DNA of 64,000 nt from Ovis canadensis (GCF_042477335.2 NC_091247.1:223658001-223722000), one strand, 5' to 3'. Counted from the first letter of the stretch, positions 32,631-44,509 are shown. The notes: generated by a model not told the origin, from the sequence alone. A program made the numbers and translations.

Positions 32631-34023
32631 AAAGGGAGGGAAAACAATGAGACTGGGAGTAAGATTTTCAGCTTAGCACTTCGATGGATGTTAAAAAAAA
32701 AAGACGACAACCTTCCTGCCCCCTCCAAGGAGACTACTATTGGCCACATGCCCCCTAACATGAATGAAAGTGTGAGGGAGGCTGGGGAGCACGGAGAGGT
32801 GTGGCTTCTAGTGTGGGCTGGTCCCCAACCAGGTCATCGGGTCATCTGAGGCAAAGGCAGGCGGTACGGAAGTGGTGGAGAATGCAGCAAGCCCTGCGAG
32901 GTGAGCAGAGAGGGAGAGGCAAGAGGGGCCACCTCGGGAGTTGTACGTGAGCAGGCGGCACCATGAGGGGCAGGGGGCAGACTGTGCCAGCATGTGCAGC
33001 CCTGTCCTTACTTCCACTGCCAGAAACATGAGGGCAGAAGCTGGCTGGCCTCCCAGATCATGGAGGCAGTAAAGTGCGTGTGAGAAGCTGAATAAGCAGA
33101 AACCAAGGGCCCCAGGCCAGCCCTGAAGAAGCTCCGAAGTTGCACAGTCCCCAGAATCAAGCTCACCAAGGGAACGTCCTGCCTGAGAACAGAAGCGAGT
33201 CTCCTCTGCTGTTTCCCCACGCACCCCCCCACTGCCTCCCAACCCCACCAATCAAGCAAGGGCTTCAGCCCTTGGCTTTATCCTGGAATGCAGAACCAAG
33301 GAAGGCCTTGTTTCGCTTTGTGTTGTCCTGTTTTGCTGAGGTGTTCGGATGGGGAAGGAGGAGGGCATTGTGCCACACACATATCCAGCGTGTTCTAAGC
33401 ATCCTGGGATCCTCCCAACCTATAAGCGACCTTGTACTCATTAACTGATCCAAATCTTTTTTTCTTAAGGTATTTTGACTTTTAGTCAAACTTCGGCTTA
33501 AGTAATGAGTTTCGGAGGAAGAAGAAGTCAAAGGCTGTGTTGTTGTTTTGGGAACACTGATCATTAAATCGAGACGAAGTTGACCAGCACCAGCTTTTTT
33601 TCTTTTTTTCACTCCTACACTCCGTACTCCTCCAGAGTCACACCAGAAAGAAAAGAATTTGATTGACTTCTTGCTATTCCTTTTCTGCCCATACTCTATT
33701 CCCTCATTGTCCCATCTCCTCCCATGTCTAAGTGAGCAGTGTGCAGACAGGGACAGCCTGAGCACGGTCAGTGGCCGGCAGAGCCGGGTCTCACCTGATG
33801 TCCACATCCCAGCACCGAGCCAATGCTGCTGTTGTCCTGGGCGCCCCCATCCCCAGCGCTGCAGATACTGGCTGCTCATGGCTCACACCTTCGCGCTCCT
33901 CTAAAAGCTCTCTTTTGGCCAAGAAGATGCTGGGAGGTTACAGCCACGCTGAAACCCCTTACCTTTTCAGGGCAACCACCTCTGTGTGACAATTTATGCT
34001 CCAGAGCTCCCCATGGGGTCAGG
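32631..34023. other. Intergenic, unassigned; 204-codon minus ORF not credited
   Basis: The longest non-repeat, non-MCHR1 open frame in the window is 33265-33879 on the minus strand. Its translation has no recognised domain, signal peptide or membrane segment, and a basic low-complexity composition. I treat it as chance. Confidence 0.45.
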
Positions 34024-34039
34024 CTGAGGCTGGACTTCT

Positions 34040-34338
34040 TTTTTTAATTTTTATTTATTTATTCATTCATTTGTTTTTGACTGTGCTGGATCTCCGTGGC
34101 TACACGGGCTTTTCTCTAGTTGCAGCTAGTGGGGGCTACTCTCTAACTGCGGTGCGCGGGCTTCTCACTGGGTGGCTTCTCTTGCTGTGCAGTGCGGGCT
34201 CTAGGCACACAGGCTTCAGTAGCTGTGGCACGCGGGCTGAGTTGCCCTGCAGCACGTGGAATCTTCCCAGAACAGGAATCAAACGCTCGCCTCCTGCACT
34301 GGCCGGCAGACATTTTACCACTGGACCACCAGGGAAGT
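34040..34338 (-). repeat. CHR-type SINE, long form, with perfect target duplication
   Basis: Long-form body bounded by an exact 16-bp duplication, CTGAGGCTGGACTTCT, at 34024-34039 and 34339-34354. The intact duplication and tail suggest one of the better-preserved copies here. Confidence 0.93.
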
Positions 34339-34589
34339 CTGAGGCTGGACTTCTGTAAACCACATCTTTCCCCAGCATCTTGCCCTTAAGGGTTTCTCCT
34401 GAGACCCTTTCCTTGATAAATCCCTTGTATGAGCACCACAGTCTCAGGTCTCGCTTCTCTGGGGCTTAACTATGACACTTTCGTCTCCTTGCTGTCTTTA
34501 TAAAAGCATGGTGTTTACAATGATAGGGGCAAAGTAGGTGATTAAATAGTTAATCCTACGCAGGGATCATAAGTAATGAAGAAAGTATG

Positions 34590-35221
34590 GAAGACCTCTG
34601 TAAGTTAATGATCACTTAAGAAAACAGGTTTGCTTAACCACAAAAGCAAACAGGCTGGCTTAGCGACAAAACTGTGCAACAGAAGCATAGACATGCCCCC
34701 AAACAAGAAAACAGCGGTGGCGTGAAACCCACATCCAGCCCAGTGAGGCCAGTAAGCTAATGATTCCCAGGACATGCTCGTCTGTGAGCACTAAAAAGAA
34801 AACTATAAGGAGAGGGCGACATTATATATATTTGCCGTATTTTTGTGTATGTTACCACCTTTTTGCTTGTTTCCTTTATGCCATGACAACCTCACTTTGA
34901 CCATGTAGGGACAAGAAAACTCACCCACCTGACGTGGAGGATGAGCTGATGAGGAAAAAGGTGGTCTCCTCCTCCTCCCCACTTTCCTTTTCATTATAAA
35001 ACTGTAACCCACGCACCCACCTGCCCTTGCAGAAAAGAAAAAAACCCAAAACTATAGCCCACTAAGTTCTCAGGGTGGCATCCTTTTGCCCATGGGCTTG
35101 TAAGCCTCACAAACATCCTATTTTAATAAATCATTTCTTATCTATCACTGTGCGTCTCGCTGAATTCTTTCTGCAGTAAAACATAAAAAACCAGAGTGGT
35201 TCAGAGCCCCCCCGAGAAGCA
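34590..35221 (+). mobile_element. Probable ERV LTR
   Basis: TATA-like 'cattataaaactgtaaccc' near 34993 and AATAAA in 'ttttaataaatcatttctta' near 35124. These are followed by 'cgctgaattctttctgcagt' and 'gtggttcagagccccc', which is an R-U5-like arrangement, with a CA end near 35221. The left end is uncertain. No internal viral genes are attached. Confidence 0.55.
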
Positions 35222-35279
35222 TTTCTGCAGTTTCAACAGGGTCCCTCTGGGCAGGAGTTTGGCCTTCCTGCTTTTCAAC

Positions 35280-35768
35280 TGAAGAGGGTCAACTGCAAAT
35301 TGGCACTTGCCGTGGGCGCTTGCCATCTACCTCTATCAGGAGTCAGGCTTGTGTTGCTGTAGCTGCTGATTTTCAACACCCCTGAAAGTTCAGGGCAGAG
35401 AAGAAAAATGAGGCACCCTTGCTTGGGGGGAAAACTGGCAGGATAGGTCTTCAGATAGTTAGATACCCTCAGGAGCTGACTGTATGAGCCCAAGTCTTGT
35501 ATCTCCTCATATTTAGAAAAGCACTAAAGCCTTTCATAGTGATGACGGTTTCTCATGACTAGAAGAAACCTGGGAAAATACATACTTGATTGTATGTACT
35601 GTCCCTTCAGCAGAATCACATACATCCTCCGCTCCCAGGCCCGTCTCTTTGGAGCAGTCTCTCAGAGCTATCTGAGGTGTTGTCTGCTGGACTGCAGTCC
35701 TCATTTTGCCCCAAATAAAACTTAACTCACAACTCTCACTTTGTGAGGTTTTTTTAAGCCGACAGTGT
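35280..35768 (+). mobile_element. ERV LTR, same family as 15470-15953
   Basis: Matches the minus-strand copy 20 kb to the left: 'tcaactgcaaattggcactt', 'tgctgattttcaacacccct', 'ctgcagtcctcattttgccc' and AATAAA at 35714-35719, ending 'agccgaca'. It lies immediately after the previous LTR. Confidence 0.65.
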
Positions 35769-35883
35769 TGACCTTCTACCACGACCTCACGAAACGGGTC
35801 TGGAGCGGGCATGCAGTTTGGCTGTTACTGATCTCAGCATCCCACATGGTTCCCTCTGTGTCCTGGTGGCGTCAATGGGAAAA

Positions 35884-36335
35884 CCACGCTGCCATCTGTG
35901 TTGGTTTCCAGGGCTGGCGTAACAAAGTACCACAAACCGAGTCACTTAAAACAACAGAAATGTATCGCCTCGTAAGTTCCGGAGGCTAGAAGTCCAAAGT
36001 CGAGGTGTTGACAGTGGCATGCTCCCTCTGGGAGCGGCAGGGAAGCATCCTTCCTTGCTCGTCTGGCCCCTGGTGTTTGCCAGCGTTGCTTGGCCAGTAG
36101 ATTCCATCGATCCAACCTGCCTCCTTGTCACACAGCCGTCTTCCGTGCATCTCTCCTCATAAGCACACAGTTACGTTTGATCAAGGGCTCACCTTAATCC
36201 AATATGACCTCATCTTAACCAATGACCTCTGCCACAAACCAGTTTCCAAATAAGATCACATTCTGAGCTATTGGGGGTAGAACTTCAACACATCTTTTTC
36301 GGGGGGCTGGGAGAGATCACACTCCAACCCATAAT
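35884..36335 (-). mobile_element. MaLR-type LTR (MLT1-like), reverse orientation
   Basis: 'aacaaagtaccacaaaccga', 'taagttccggaggctagaag' and 'gagctattgggggtagaact' are reverse-complement counterparts of landmarks in the copy at 17483-18070. Confidence 0.65.
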
Positions 36336-37039
36336 ACCATCTCTGCCATCCATTAGCTGTGGGGTGCCACAAGTCAGGTAACTTCTCTGATCTGGCTTCT
36401 TCTGCTGTAGGAATGGGAACACCAGGGAGCTGAGGCTGGAGAGAGGGACCCTGGGGGTCGTGTATGTCTCTCTTGGGTACCCATGGGCTGTTGTTACAGC
36501 CCTGTCCTAGCCCCACCCCCAGCCCCCTAGCAGCCCCTGCCTAGGAGAGCTTAGATCTGCCCTGGAGGTGTATTTTGTATCAATAAAAGATTATCAGAGT
36601 CTTTCAGGAAGTCAGGCTTCCTGGGCCATTGTTTAAGTGTCCCTGCCTGTGACTGCTTGATGAGCAAGAGGGGAGCTAAGAATACATTAGGTGGGATGAC
36701 CTGGGTGAGTGGAACACGCACAAAAGCCTCCGCACAAAGCCCTTTCTGGTCTAATAATGGCGCTAAGCAAATCCATCTTCCCCAGGCAATTTCCTGCTGC
36801 CAGAACTGAGCTGTCTCCTGTCTCCTCAGCCTCCTGCTGCTCCACAGCCTTCCTGTGGGGCTCCAACAAAGGGGCAGTTCTGTTCATCGTTTGTGACAGG
36901 TCCTTTTGCTGACAGACCTGTCTTCTTTATTCAGGGTAGTCCCACCCCAATCTGAAACTGTCCGCTGCTTCCAGAATAATCTGTCCTTTCCCTGATCTAA
37001 GTCTCAAAGTTTGCAGTGATCATGAAAGATGCAAATTGA
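36336..37039. other. Intergenic, unassigned
   Basis: No gene recognised. An AATAAA-containing word (atcaataaaagattatcag) near 36579 has no associated coding sequence. Confidence 0.4.
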
Positions 37040-37320
37040 GGACTCTGCTGGTGGTCCAGTGGTTAGGAATTCACTTGCCAGTGCAGGGGACACGCGTTAG
37101 ATTCCTGGTCTGGGAAGATCCCACATGCCATGAAGCAGCTGAGCCTCTGTGCCACACTTCCTGAGTCGTGCTCTAGAGCCCGGGAGCCACCGTGATGAGA
37201 AGCCTGCGCACCTCGACGAAGAGCCGCCCCTGCACACTGCAACTAGAGAAAGCTTGAGTGCAGCTGCAAAGACCCACAGTGGCCAAAACCAAGTGAATAA
37301 GTTATTTTCTTTTTTTAAAA
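37040..37320 (+). repeat. CHR-type SINE, long form
   Basis: 'tggtggtccagtggttagga' through 'cactgcaactagagaaagct', ending in a T/A-rich tail. Confidence 0.86.
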
Positions 37321-38274
37321 TCTCCCTGTTTTAGGGAATCAGTTGTTACCTAAACCAAGGCTTTCAGCCATGCCAAGGTATATGCTGACTCTTCCGTTTG
37401 CAAATATGGTAAAGAAATTGCTTTGAGAAACAGACGTCTCTGTCCTTCTCTCCTTTTCCATTTCTCTGAAGGAGAGAGTGATCGGAGAAGAATACAGCCC
37501 AGTCTTAAGATGAGCAGGCCCTGTAGATGGGCAGAGAATTGGGAACACCCACCTGCTAATGCAACGTGGGAGGAGAGCTCTGAAAGTCCAGCTGAACTAG
37601 TAAATTAAACACTTTCTGACATTGCCAGAGTCTGGATAAGGAACCATCATAAAAGCTGCTGTGCCCTTCTAAGCTAAGTGATTTTCAAGATAAGGCCTAC
37701 TTTTACATTCCTTTGAAGCAAGGGAGGCAAGGGAGCTTTAGAAACAAATGCTGACTTTAAATTTGGAAAATAGGATAGTCAGAAGTTTCCTTAAACCTTA
37801 AACCTTCCTTCTCCCAGCATCTACCCACTCCACAAACCAAACAAACATAGAAGCACCTGCCAAAACCAAGTCAGTTATTCTGAAAATCAATTAAATTATT
37901 TATGTCCTTTGAAATGCTTATTTCAAAAGGAAGTACAGAGAAAGAGAGAGAGCCAATTAGAAGCTGCTGTATTGAACAGCTTTTTAGTTAAATCAGGTTC
38001 TTTGTCTCTCTGTTTTGCTAATGGTGTGGATTGTTGACCTTTTCAATCATTAAGTATGGCTGCTTAGTAAGATCCCCCTGGGCTTGGTTTGTTCATAGTT
38101 TTCTGAGCAACAGTTCCCCCATGTTGATGGCCTAAAAGCATAATGAGGTGAATGAATCACAAGTAATAATAATTTTAAAAATCTAAGCACAAACAAAGCT
38201 GGACTCATTACCACGAAGAAGCAGCATTCTGATGAGGGGGGGAAATGAGTCTTAGGACAGGGGAGAATACATAA
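37321..38274. other. AT-rich intergenic block without recent repeats
   Basis: Roughly 37860-38230 is free of recognisable interspersed repeats and rich in ATTA-type words (tcaattaaattatttatg, tcaatcattaag). It is a possible conserved non-coding element, but no comparison is available. Confidence 0.35.
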
Positions 38275-38475
38275 TGACCACCACTTTCGTGTGCTGTTCA
38301 CTGCATGCCGGGCACGGTTCGAAGCACTTAACCCTTCAGTTCTAGGAAAGACATTTTGCAGAAGAGGAAACTGAGGCACAGAGAGGTGAAGTAGCTTGCT
38401 GAAAGTCACACAGCTAGGAAGTGACCGAGCTGTTACGTAACCAAGGCAGCCTGGCTCAAGCATGACTATTTCAGC
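38275..38475 (-). repeat. MIR SINE
   Basis: 'gaggaaactgaggcacagag' and 'aaagtcacacagctaggaag' are reversed MIR core motifs. Confidence 0.82.
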
Positions 38476-38587
38476 CCTTCTAATGAAGGGGAATGGGAAG
38501 GGCATAAAAAGAAGTTAGATGTGCGTAAAGAAAAAGCCAGTAAGATTTCTGAATGCACACTGATCAGCGTATTCGTTTCTTGGGGTG

Positions 38588-38692
38588 AGTGAAGTGAAGT
38601 GAAAGTCCCTCAGTCGTGGGCTACAGTCCACGGGGTCACAAAGAGTCGGACATGACTGAGCGATTAAGCGTGCGCACACACACACACACGTT
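38588..38692. repeat. Fold-back Bov-A fragment with (CA)n
   Basis: A short minus-strand piece (gaaagtccctcagtcgtg) is fused directly to a + strand Bov-A tail (ggctacagtccacggggtca). ctcagtcgtg (38609-38618) pairs with catgactgag (38651-38660), nine of ten bases. A (CA)n run ends it. Confidence 0.6.
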
Positions 38693-38794
38693 GACCCTAA
38701 GCCAACCAGGAGCCACGACTAGAGGTCGACAGGGTGTTTCCTCCTTTAGAATACATGGCTAAGAGTGGGAGAGCCCCCGCTTCAAAATCAAGGT

Positions 38795-38925
38795 ACTGCC
38801 AGGATGTATTGTACAACATAGGGAATGTAACTAGTATTTTATGATAACTGACAATGGAATATAACTTTTAGAAATTGTGCAAAGAATTAAAAATTTAAAA
38901 AAAATCAAAAAGTACAACCTCAACC
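38795..38925 (+). mobile_element. L1 LINE 3' end fragment
   Basis: 'gtattgtacaacatagggaa', 'atgataactgacaatggaat' and an A-rich tail match ruminant L1 3' ends elsewhere in the window. Confidence 0.6.
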
Positions 38926-38965
38926 TTGATCAAACATCTTATAAACATAAACGGTTGCAGGCTAA

Positions 38966-39095
38966 AGGCAGCCCACTCCAGTATTCTTGCCTGGGAAATC
39001 CCATGGACAGGGAGCCTGATGGGTTACTGTCCATGGAATTACAAAGAGTCGGACACGACTGAGCAACTAACACACACACACACACACACACACAA
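38966..39095 (+). repeat. Bov-A monomer with (CA)n tail
   Basis: 'cccactccagtattcttgcc' through 'gagtcggacacgactgagca', followed by a (CA)n microsatellite at about 39070-39094. Confidence 0.85.
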
Positions 39096-39138
39096 AGCAA
39101 ACAAAATCAAGACATGGTTGGGAGACCCACCATGGGCT

Positions 39139-39520
39139 CTTGTTGTTCAGTTACTAAGTTGTGTCTGACTCTTTGAGACCCCATGGACTGTAGCACACCA
39201 GCCTCCTGTGTCGTCCTCTGTCTCTTGGAGTTTGCTCAAAGTCATCTCCATTGATGCTATCTAAACATCTTATCCTCTGCTGCCCTCTTGTCCTTTCGCC
39301 TTCTTTCCCAGCATCAGTGTCTTTTCCAATGAGTCAGCTCTTTGCATCAGGTGGCCAAAGTACTGGAGATTCAACTTCGGCATCAGTCTGTCCAGTGAAT
39401 ATTCAGGGTTGATTTCCTTTTAGATTGACTGGTTTGACCTCCTTGCAGTCCAAGGGACTCTCAGGCGTCTTCTCCAGCACCATAATTTGAAAGCATCAGT
39501 TCTTTGGTGCTCTTGCTCTT
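39139..39520 (-). mobile_element. BovB 3' end fragment
   Basis: 'gttgttcagttactaagttg' through 'gcatcaggtggccaaagtac' and 'ttgcagtccaagggactctc'. It is truncated at about 380 bp and diverged. Confidence 0.87.
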
Positions 39521-40157
39521 AGTCCTTCCTTTAAACTTCCCAGGGGGCGTGGCTTCTTTCATCTTACAGGTGTTGAAATGGAGGGTCAGAAATATGGACT
39601 AACTTGGCCAAAATTACTCACTCCTAACAGAGCAGAGCCAGGGCTGTGGATTCCACAGCCTTTCTTGGGCTCGTGACCAGGGCCAGGACCCTGTCTACTT
39701 TCTGTCCTGTAAGTGAGCTGCAATACTCTCCTTGGAGTTATACCATCACAGATAAGTGCGCATCCACTGAAAATAAAATAAAAGATGTTTGAGTAAATTA
39801 CAACCCGATTTCTCTAGAGAACTAACGAAAGAGTTGGAAATAAAGATAATCACACCACAAAAACTAAATACAACCTCACTTTATATCACTTTAATGGCCA
39901 CTGATACTTTCATTCCTATACTAAGAGTCTCCCAAAGCGCTGGCAAACTTGGTTGAAAAGTAATATTCACTATATCTATTTCTGCTTTCCCCGCTGTAAA
40001 AATCAGTGAAAAATTAATTCTCTTTAGGCCCTCTGGACCCTGGCTCCCTTGTCATTTGCCCTGACAAAGGCAAGTGAAAAATTTTGGTACTGCTGGGAGA
40101 CAGAGGATTCAGTGATGGGGAGGGTGGAGTCTGCCAGCATCCAGAAGCTGTGATTTG
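39521..40157. other. Intergenic, unassigned
   Basis: 39560-39670 has words typical of old MIR-type repeats (catcttacaggtgttgaaat), but no confident call is possible. Confidence 0.35.
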
Positions 40158-40312
40158 GGACTTCCCTGGTGGTCCAGCGGCTAAGCGGGGCCCGGGTTGG
40201 ATTCCTGGTCAGGGACCGGGACCCCACGTACTGCGATTCAGAGTTCGCTTACCGCAACTAAAGATCCTGCATGCTGCAACTAAGACCCAGTGCAACCAAA
40301 TAAATTTTTTGT
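40158..40312 (+). repeat. CHR-type SINE, short form
   Basis: 'gacttccctggtggtccagc' through 'atgctgcaactaagacccag' and an 'aaataaattttttg' tail. Confidence 0.88.
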
Positions 40313-40403
40313 AAAAATGCCTATTTTTATAAAAGGAGCTTTAAAGGTTTTTCAGTTTATCTCCTTACTTACTATAGGGACCCCCTTACTTCAGGGCTTT
40401 CGG

Positions 40404-40570
40404 GCTTTCTTGATGCTCAGGGGGTAAAGAATTCCTCTGCAATGCAGGAGACGTGGGTTCCATCCCTGGGTCGGGAAAATCTCCTGGAGGAGGATATGGC
40501 AACTACACACTCTAGTATTCTTGCCTGAAAAGGTCCCAAGGGCAGAGAAGCCTGGGCATGCACACACACT
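40404..40570 (+). repeat. Bov-tA SINE, 3'-shortened
   Basis: Head 'cgggctttcttgatgctcag', then 'gggttccatccctgggtcgg'. The body is cut short after 'ggcagagaagcctgg'. Confidence 0.85.
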
Positions 40571-40824
40571 GTTACTTCAGGACACAGACTATATTATTCC
40601 TCTTTGTACTCTGAGCACCTCTTAGAGTCTGGTCCTAACGCAGGTGCCCAATCAATGTCTATCAAAAAATGAATGAGTGAAGAAACAGACCTTTCCTAGT
40701 GCATACAAAATGGGTCAGGTTTTTACGGGCTGAGTCATCTGCTTCACACTGATCAAACTCACACCTAAATTCATAAGGAATTTCTATATAAAGCAGAATG
40801 CAGAAAGTCTGTTTTCCTTTGCAT

Positions 40825-41195
40825 GAGGCAAGGAAGTTCTCACATTTGCTACAACATGGATGAGCCCTGAGGACATTACCTCTAGTGAAATTAGCCAGTC
40901 ACAGAAAGATAATATTGTATGACTTCTCTCGTAGGAGGTCCCTAGAGGAGTCAAATCCACAGAGACAGAAAGTAGAATGGTGGTTGCCAGGGGCTGGGGA
41001 GAGGGAGGGATAGGGAGCTGGTGTTTAATGGGCACAGATTTTCAGTTTTACATAATGACGAGGGCTATGCCGGTGAATGGTGCTGATGGCTGTGCAACAT
41101 TACAAGTGTCTTTAATATCACTAAACTGTGTACTTACAATGGTCAAAATGGTAAATTTTGTTGTGTGTATTTTAAAAGTTTTTGAAATGGGAAAA
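40825..41195 (+). mobile_element. L1 LINE 3' UTR fragment
   Basis: 'agtagaatggtggttgccag', 'gtgtttaatgggcacagatt' and 'caaaatggtaaattttgttg', with a following A/T-rich end. Confidence 0.7.
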
Positions 41196-41554
41196 ACTTT
41201 TTTTTTTTTGGTAACAATATTCTTTTTGGGCCAAAGCCTGAAAATTGCAAGGCTTCAGTAGGCTCAAGAGTTTTTAAATATGAGCTACATGAGACAGATG
41301 TGCCCGTGCAGTTGTTGTCCAGGTGGGGAGACATTCCTAGTGCTTCCTACTCCACCATCACCCCCAAATCCTCCCACAAGAATTTTATAAACCAGGATGT
41401 TACAACAATTTTGCCAGCCTCTTCCCCAAAACTGGCAAATTTCATCACGTGTCCAGGACAATACTTAACAAAGATGATTCAGCTTCTGATGAGTGAATTC
41501 CAAACATTAAAAAGAATAACTGTGATATATACACACAACTATATATAAAACAGA

Positions 41555-41962
41555 TAACTAATCAGGACCTACTTACAGTACAAGGAATTCTACTCAACAC
41601 TGCGTAATGACCTGTATGGGAAAACAATCTAAAAAAGGGTGGGGACTTCCCTGGTGGCTCAGTGGATCGGAATCTGCCCACCAGTGCAGGGGATGTGGGC
41701 TCAGTCTCTAGTCTGGGAAGATTCCACGTGCGGGGCTCTGTGTGCTACAACCACTGCGCCCACGGTCTAGAGCCTGGGAGCAGAGCCTACTGAAGCCAGC
41801 ACGCCGAGAGCTGGTACTCTGAGCGCGAGAAGCCAACGCGACGAGAAGCCTGCTCACTGCAGTGAAGACCCAAAATAAATAAATAAAAAAGAGTGCATAT
41901 ATGCATAAACAGTTCACTTTGCTGGACAGCAGAAACTATCACAACATTTTAAATCAACTATA
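41555..41962 (+). mobile_element. L1 LINE 3' end split by a CHR SINE
   Basis: The left piece (caaggaattctactcaacac, 41555-41643) and right piece (cagttcactttgctggacag, 41894-41962) are consecutive parts of a ruminant L1 3' UTR. Confidence 0.65.
41645..41893 (+). repeat. CHR-type SINE, long form
   Basis: 'acttccctggtggctcagtg' through 'actgcagtgaagacccaaaa' with an AAATAAATAAATA tail, inside the L1 3' end. Confidence 0.88.
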
Positions 41963-42172
41963 CCCTGGTGGCTCAGACGGTTAAAGAATCCGCCTGCAGT
42001 TCGGGAGACCTGGGTTTGATCCCTGGGCCAGGAAGACCCCCTGGAGGAAGGAATGGCAACCCATTCCACTATTCTTGCCTGGAGAATCCCCGTGAACAGA
42101 GGAGCCTGAAGGGCTACAGTCCATGGGGTCACAAAGAGTTGGACACGACTGAGGGACTAAGCACAACAACAT
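41963..42172 (+). repeat. Bov-tA SINE
   Basis: 'accctggtggctcagacggt' head, 'gggtttgatccctgggccag', and a Bov-A body ending 'ttggacacgactgagggact'. Confidence 0.92.
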
Positions 42173-42496
42173 GCTCCAATAACAATGAATTTTAAAAAAG
42201 AATGTCTTCCTGGTGTGTTTTAAAATGTGGCATGGGGGAATTGCAGAAGCCAGGAGATGGATCAACAAGTAAGTGTATAAAGTAAACTAGATTGTAAACT
42301 CCATTTAGTGACACCTGCTTAAGGAAATCCTCCAACTCTTACAGATGATGAGTTGTTTTTTTTCCCAACTAATTCTAAGAGAAGCACTTATTCCTACTCC
42401 TACTACTAAAACTAGGAAAGATCTTGGAGCCTCCTGATTTCAGCTACCCCTCTGTTATTCAACACCTTCCCACAGGGCAGGCAGCACACTTTTAAA

Positions 42497-42660
42497 TTTT
42501 ATTTTTATGTATTTGTTTATTTGGCTCCACCGAGTATTGGTTGTGGCATGCAAACTCTTAATTGCAGCATGTGGGATCTAGTTCCCCAACCGGGGATCAA
42601 ACCCAGACCCCCTGTATTGGGAGAAAGGAGCCTTAGCCCCTGGACCACCAGGGAAGTCCC
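42497..42660 (-). repeat. CHR-type SINE, short form
   Basis: 'tttgtttatttggctccacc' through 'ctggaccaccagggaagtcc'. Confidence 0.9.
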
Positions 42661-42934
42661 AGGCCATACGCTTAGATGTGGTTAGTGACAGCCTATGAAT
42701 TTTGAAAGACAGCAGGAAGACGCCCCTTAGCAGTTACTCCGCAGTGCCCCTCCCATTTTTATTCTCTGTACTGGAAACAGAATGACTCTTTTACATGTAA
42801 ATCAGATCCTGAAAGGATACTTATCGCTTGTGCCATCATACAATCAAGGCACAGTATGACGACATTATACATTTCATTTTTCATTGATGTTCTTTTGAGA
42901 AAAAGTGAGATGTCAGAGGACCAGGTGCCAGCTT

Positions 42935-43110
42935 CATCTATTGTAATTCTCTGCTGGGTGACTTTGGATAGGAAACTTGGCCTCTCTGAGCCTTAGTTTT
43001 CTCAATAACAAAATAAAACGGTAATTTTGATAACTTTTTAGAGTGCTTTGAAGTCTAAAAGCTTCAGATTTGATGACTTTAACTAAAGTCCACAGCTTTC
43101 AGAGTACTTT
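42935..43110 (+). repeat. MIR SINE
   Basis: 'ggcctctctgagccttagtt' and 'ttctcaataacaaaataaaa' follow the MIR core layout. Diverged. Confidence 0.6.
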
Positions 43111-43369
43111 CTTATGGTTCTATCATAAGTTCCCATGTGAGACTGAAGGTTTTTAGTCGAGGTTTCCAGAGAAACAGAACTCTATTTATAGAGAGAGATT
43201 TATTTTTAAAAATTGGCTTCTGTAGTTCTGGGGGCTGACTAGTTGGAAGTCTGCAGTGAAGGTCGGCGGGCTGGAATTCTGGCGAGAATCAGTGTTGCAG
43301 TCTTGAGTCCTAAGACAGCTGGAGGCAGGATTCCTTCCTTCTCTGGGAGCTCAGTCTTTTCTCTCTTTT

Positions 43370-43942
43370 TTAAAAAATATTTATTTATTTGGCTGCTCTA
43401 GGTCTTAGTTTCAGCACACAGGATCATCAATCTTCATTGTGGCATGCAGGATCTTTAGTTTCAGCGTGTGAACTCTTAGTTGCGGATCAGTTCAGTTCAG
43501 TTGCTCAGTCGTGTCCAACTCTTTGCGACCCCATGAACTGCAGCACACCAGGCCTCCCTGTCCATCACCAATTCCCGGAGTTTACTCAAACTCATGTTCT
43601 TTGAGTCAGTGATGCCATCCAACTATCTCATCCTCTATCATCCCCTTCTCCTCCTGCCTTCAATCTTTCCCAGCATCAGGGTCTTTTCCAAGGAGTCAGT
43701 TCTTCGCATCGGGTGGCCAAAGTATTGGAGTTTCAGCTTCGGCATCAGTCCTTCCAATGAATATTCAGGATTGATTTCCTTTAGGATGGACTGGTTGGAT
43801 CTCCTTGCAGTCCAAGGGACTCTCAAGAGTCTTCTCTAACACCATAGTTTAGTTGTGGTATGTGGGATCTAGTTCCCTGACCAGGGATGAACCCAGGCCC
43901 CCTGCTTTGGGAGTCTTAGCCAGTGGACCACCAGGGAAGTCC
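43370..43942 (-). repeat. CHR-type SINE split by a BovB tail
   Basis: The A-tail side is at 43370-43487 and the head side at 43852-43942 (accaccagggaagtcccc). The interrupted word is 'agttgcgg' on the left and 'agttgtgg' on the right, a likely target duplication. Confidence 0.88.
43488..43851 (-). mobile_element. BovB 3' end fragment inside a CHR SINE
   Basis: 'cagttcagttgctcagtcgt' through 'actctcaagagtcttctcta', about 360 bp, 5'-truncated. Confidence 0.92.
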
Positions 43943-44509
43943 CCAGTCTATTTTCTTAAGGGCTTCTACTGGCTGAATGAGGCCCACCCACATTATGGAG
44001 GGTAATCTGCTTTACTCAAAGTCTACAGATACAAGTGTTCATCATATCTGAAAAATGTCTTCACAGCAAAGTATAGACTGTTGTTTGACCCTACAACTGG
44101 TACTGTGGCCTAGCCATGTTGACATAAAATTAACTCCCATACCAATAAGCCACCCAGGAGGATCGCTGTTCCCTTTCCATCCTCATCAAGTCCCCTCCCT
44201 TGCCCTCGGGATTCTCAGAGGCCAGCTGGAAGAGGGCTCCCATGCTTCTGCTGGGGAACAGAGGTGTGCTTCGGACAGTAAGGGAGCCCCGCGCGGGGGC
44301 TTGCAAAGTTTTGGCCTTCTCCTCTGCTCCGTGTTTCCTCCTCCCCACCCCCAGGAGATGAGGAAAATTACTCCCTGTTTAATAGGTTAGATCCCTGTGA
44401 GTTTGCTTTGTGTGAATCAGATGAGTCAGTCCTCAAGGGTCCAATTAATTTTGTGCTAAGCATGGTGCTAAACATAGCCTAGAGTCAAAAAATAGTGAAC
44501 TGGACAAGC
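43943..44509. other. Intergenic, unassigned
   Basis: No repeat or gene recognised. The + ORF at 44055-44390 (111 codons) has no recognisable domain. Confidence 0.4.

Noticed and set aside
33265-33879. 204-codon minus-strand open frame as a novel gene
   Set aside because: No domain, no homologous pattern recognised, low-complexity basic composition and no splice or promoter context. Long frames occur by chance in a 64 kb window.
15470-36335. The LTR plus MaLR pairs at 15-18 kb and 35-36 kb as one inverted segmental duplication
   Set aside because: The order and orientation do not fit. Inverting LTR(-)-MaLR(+) would give MaLR(-)-LTR(+), but the right side reads LTR(+)-MaLR(-). The copies are independent.
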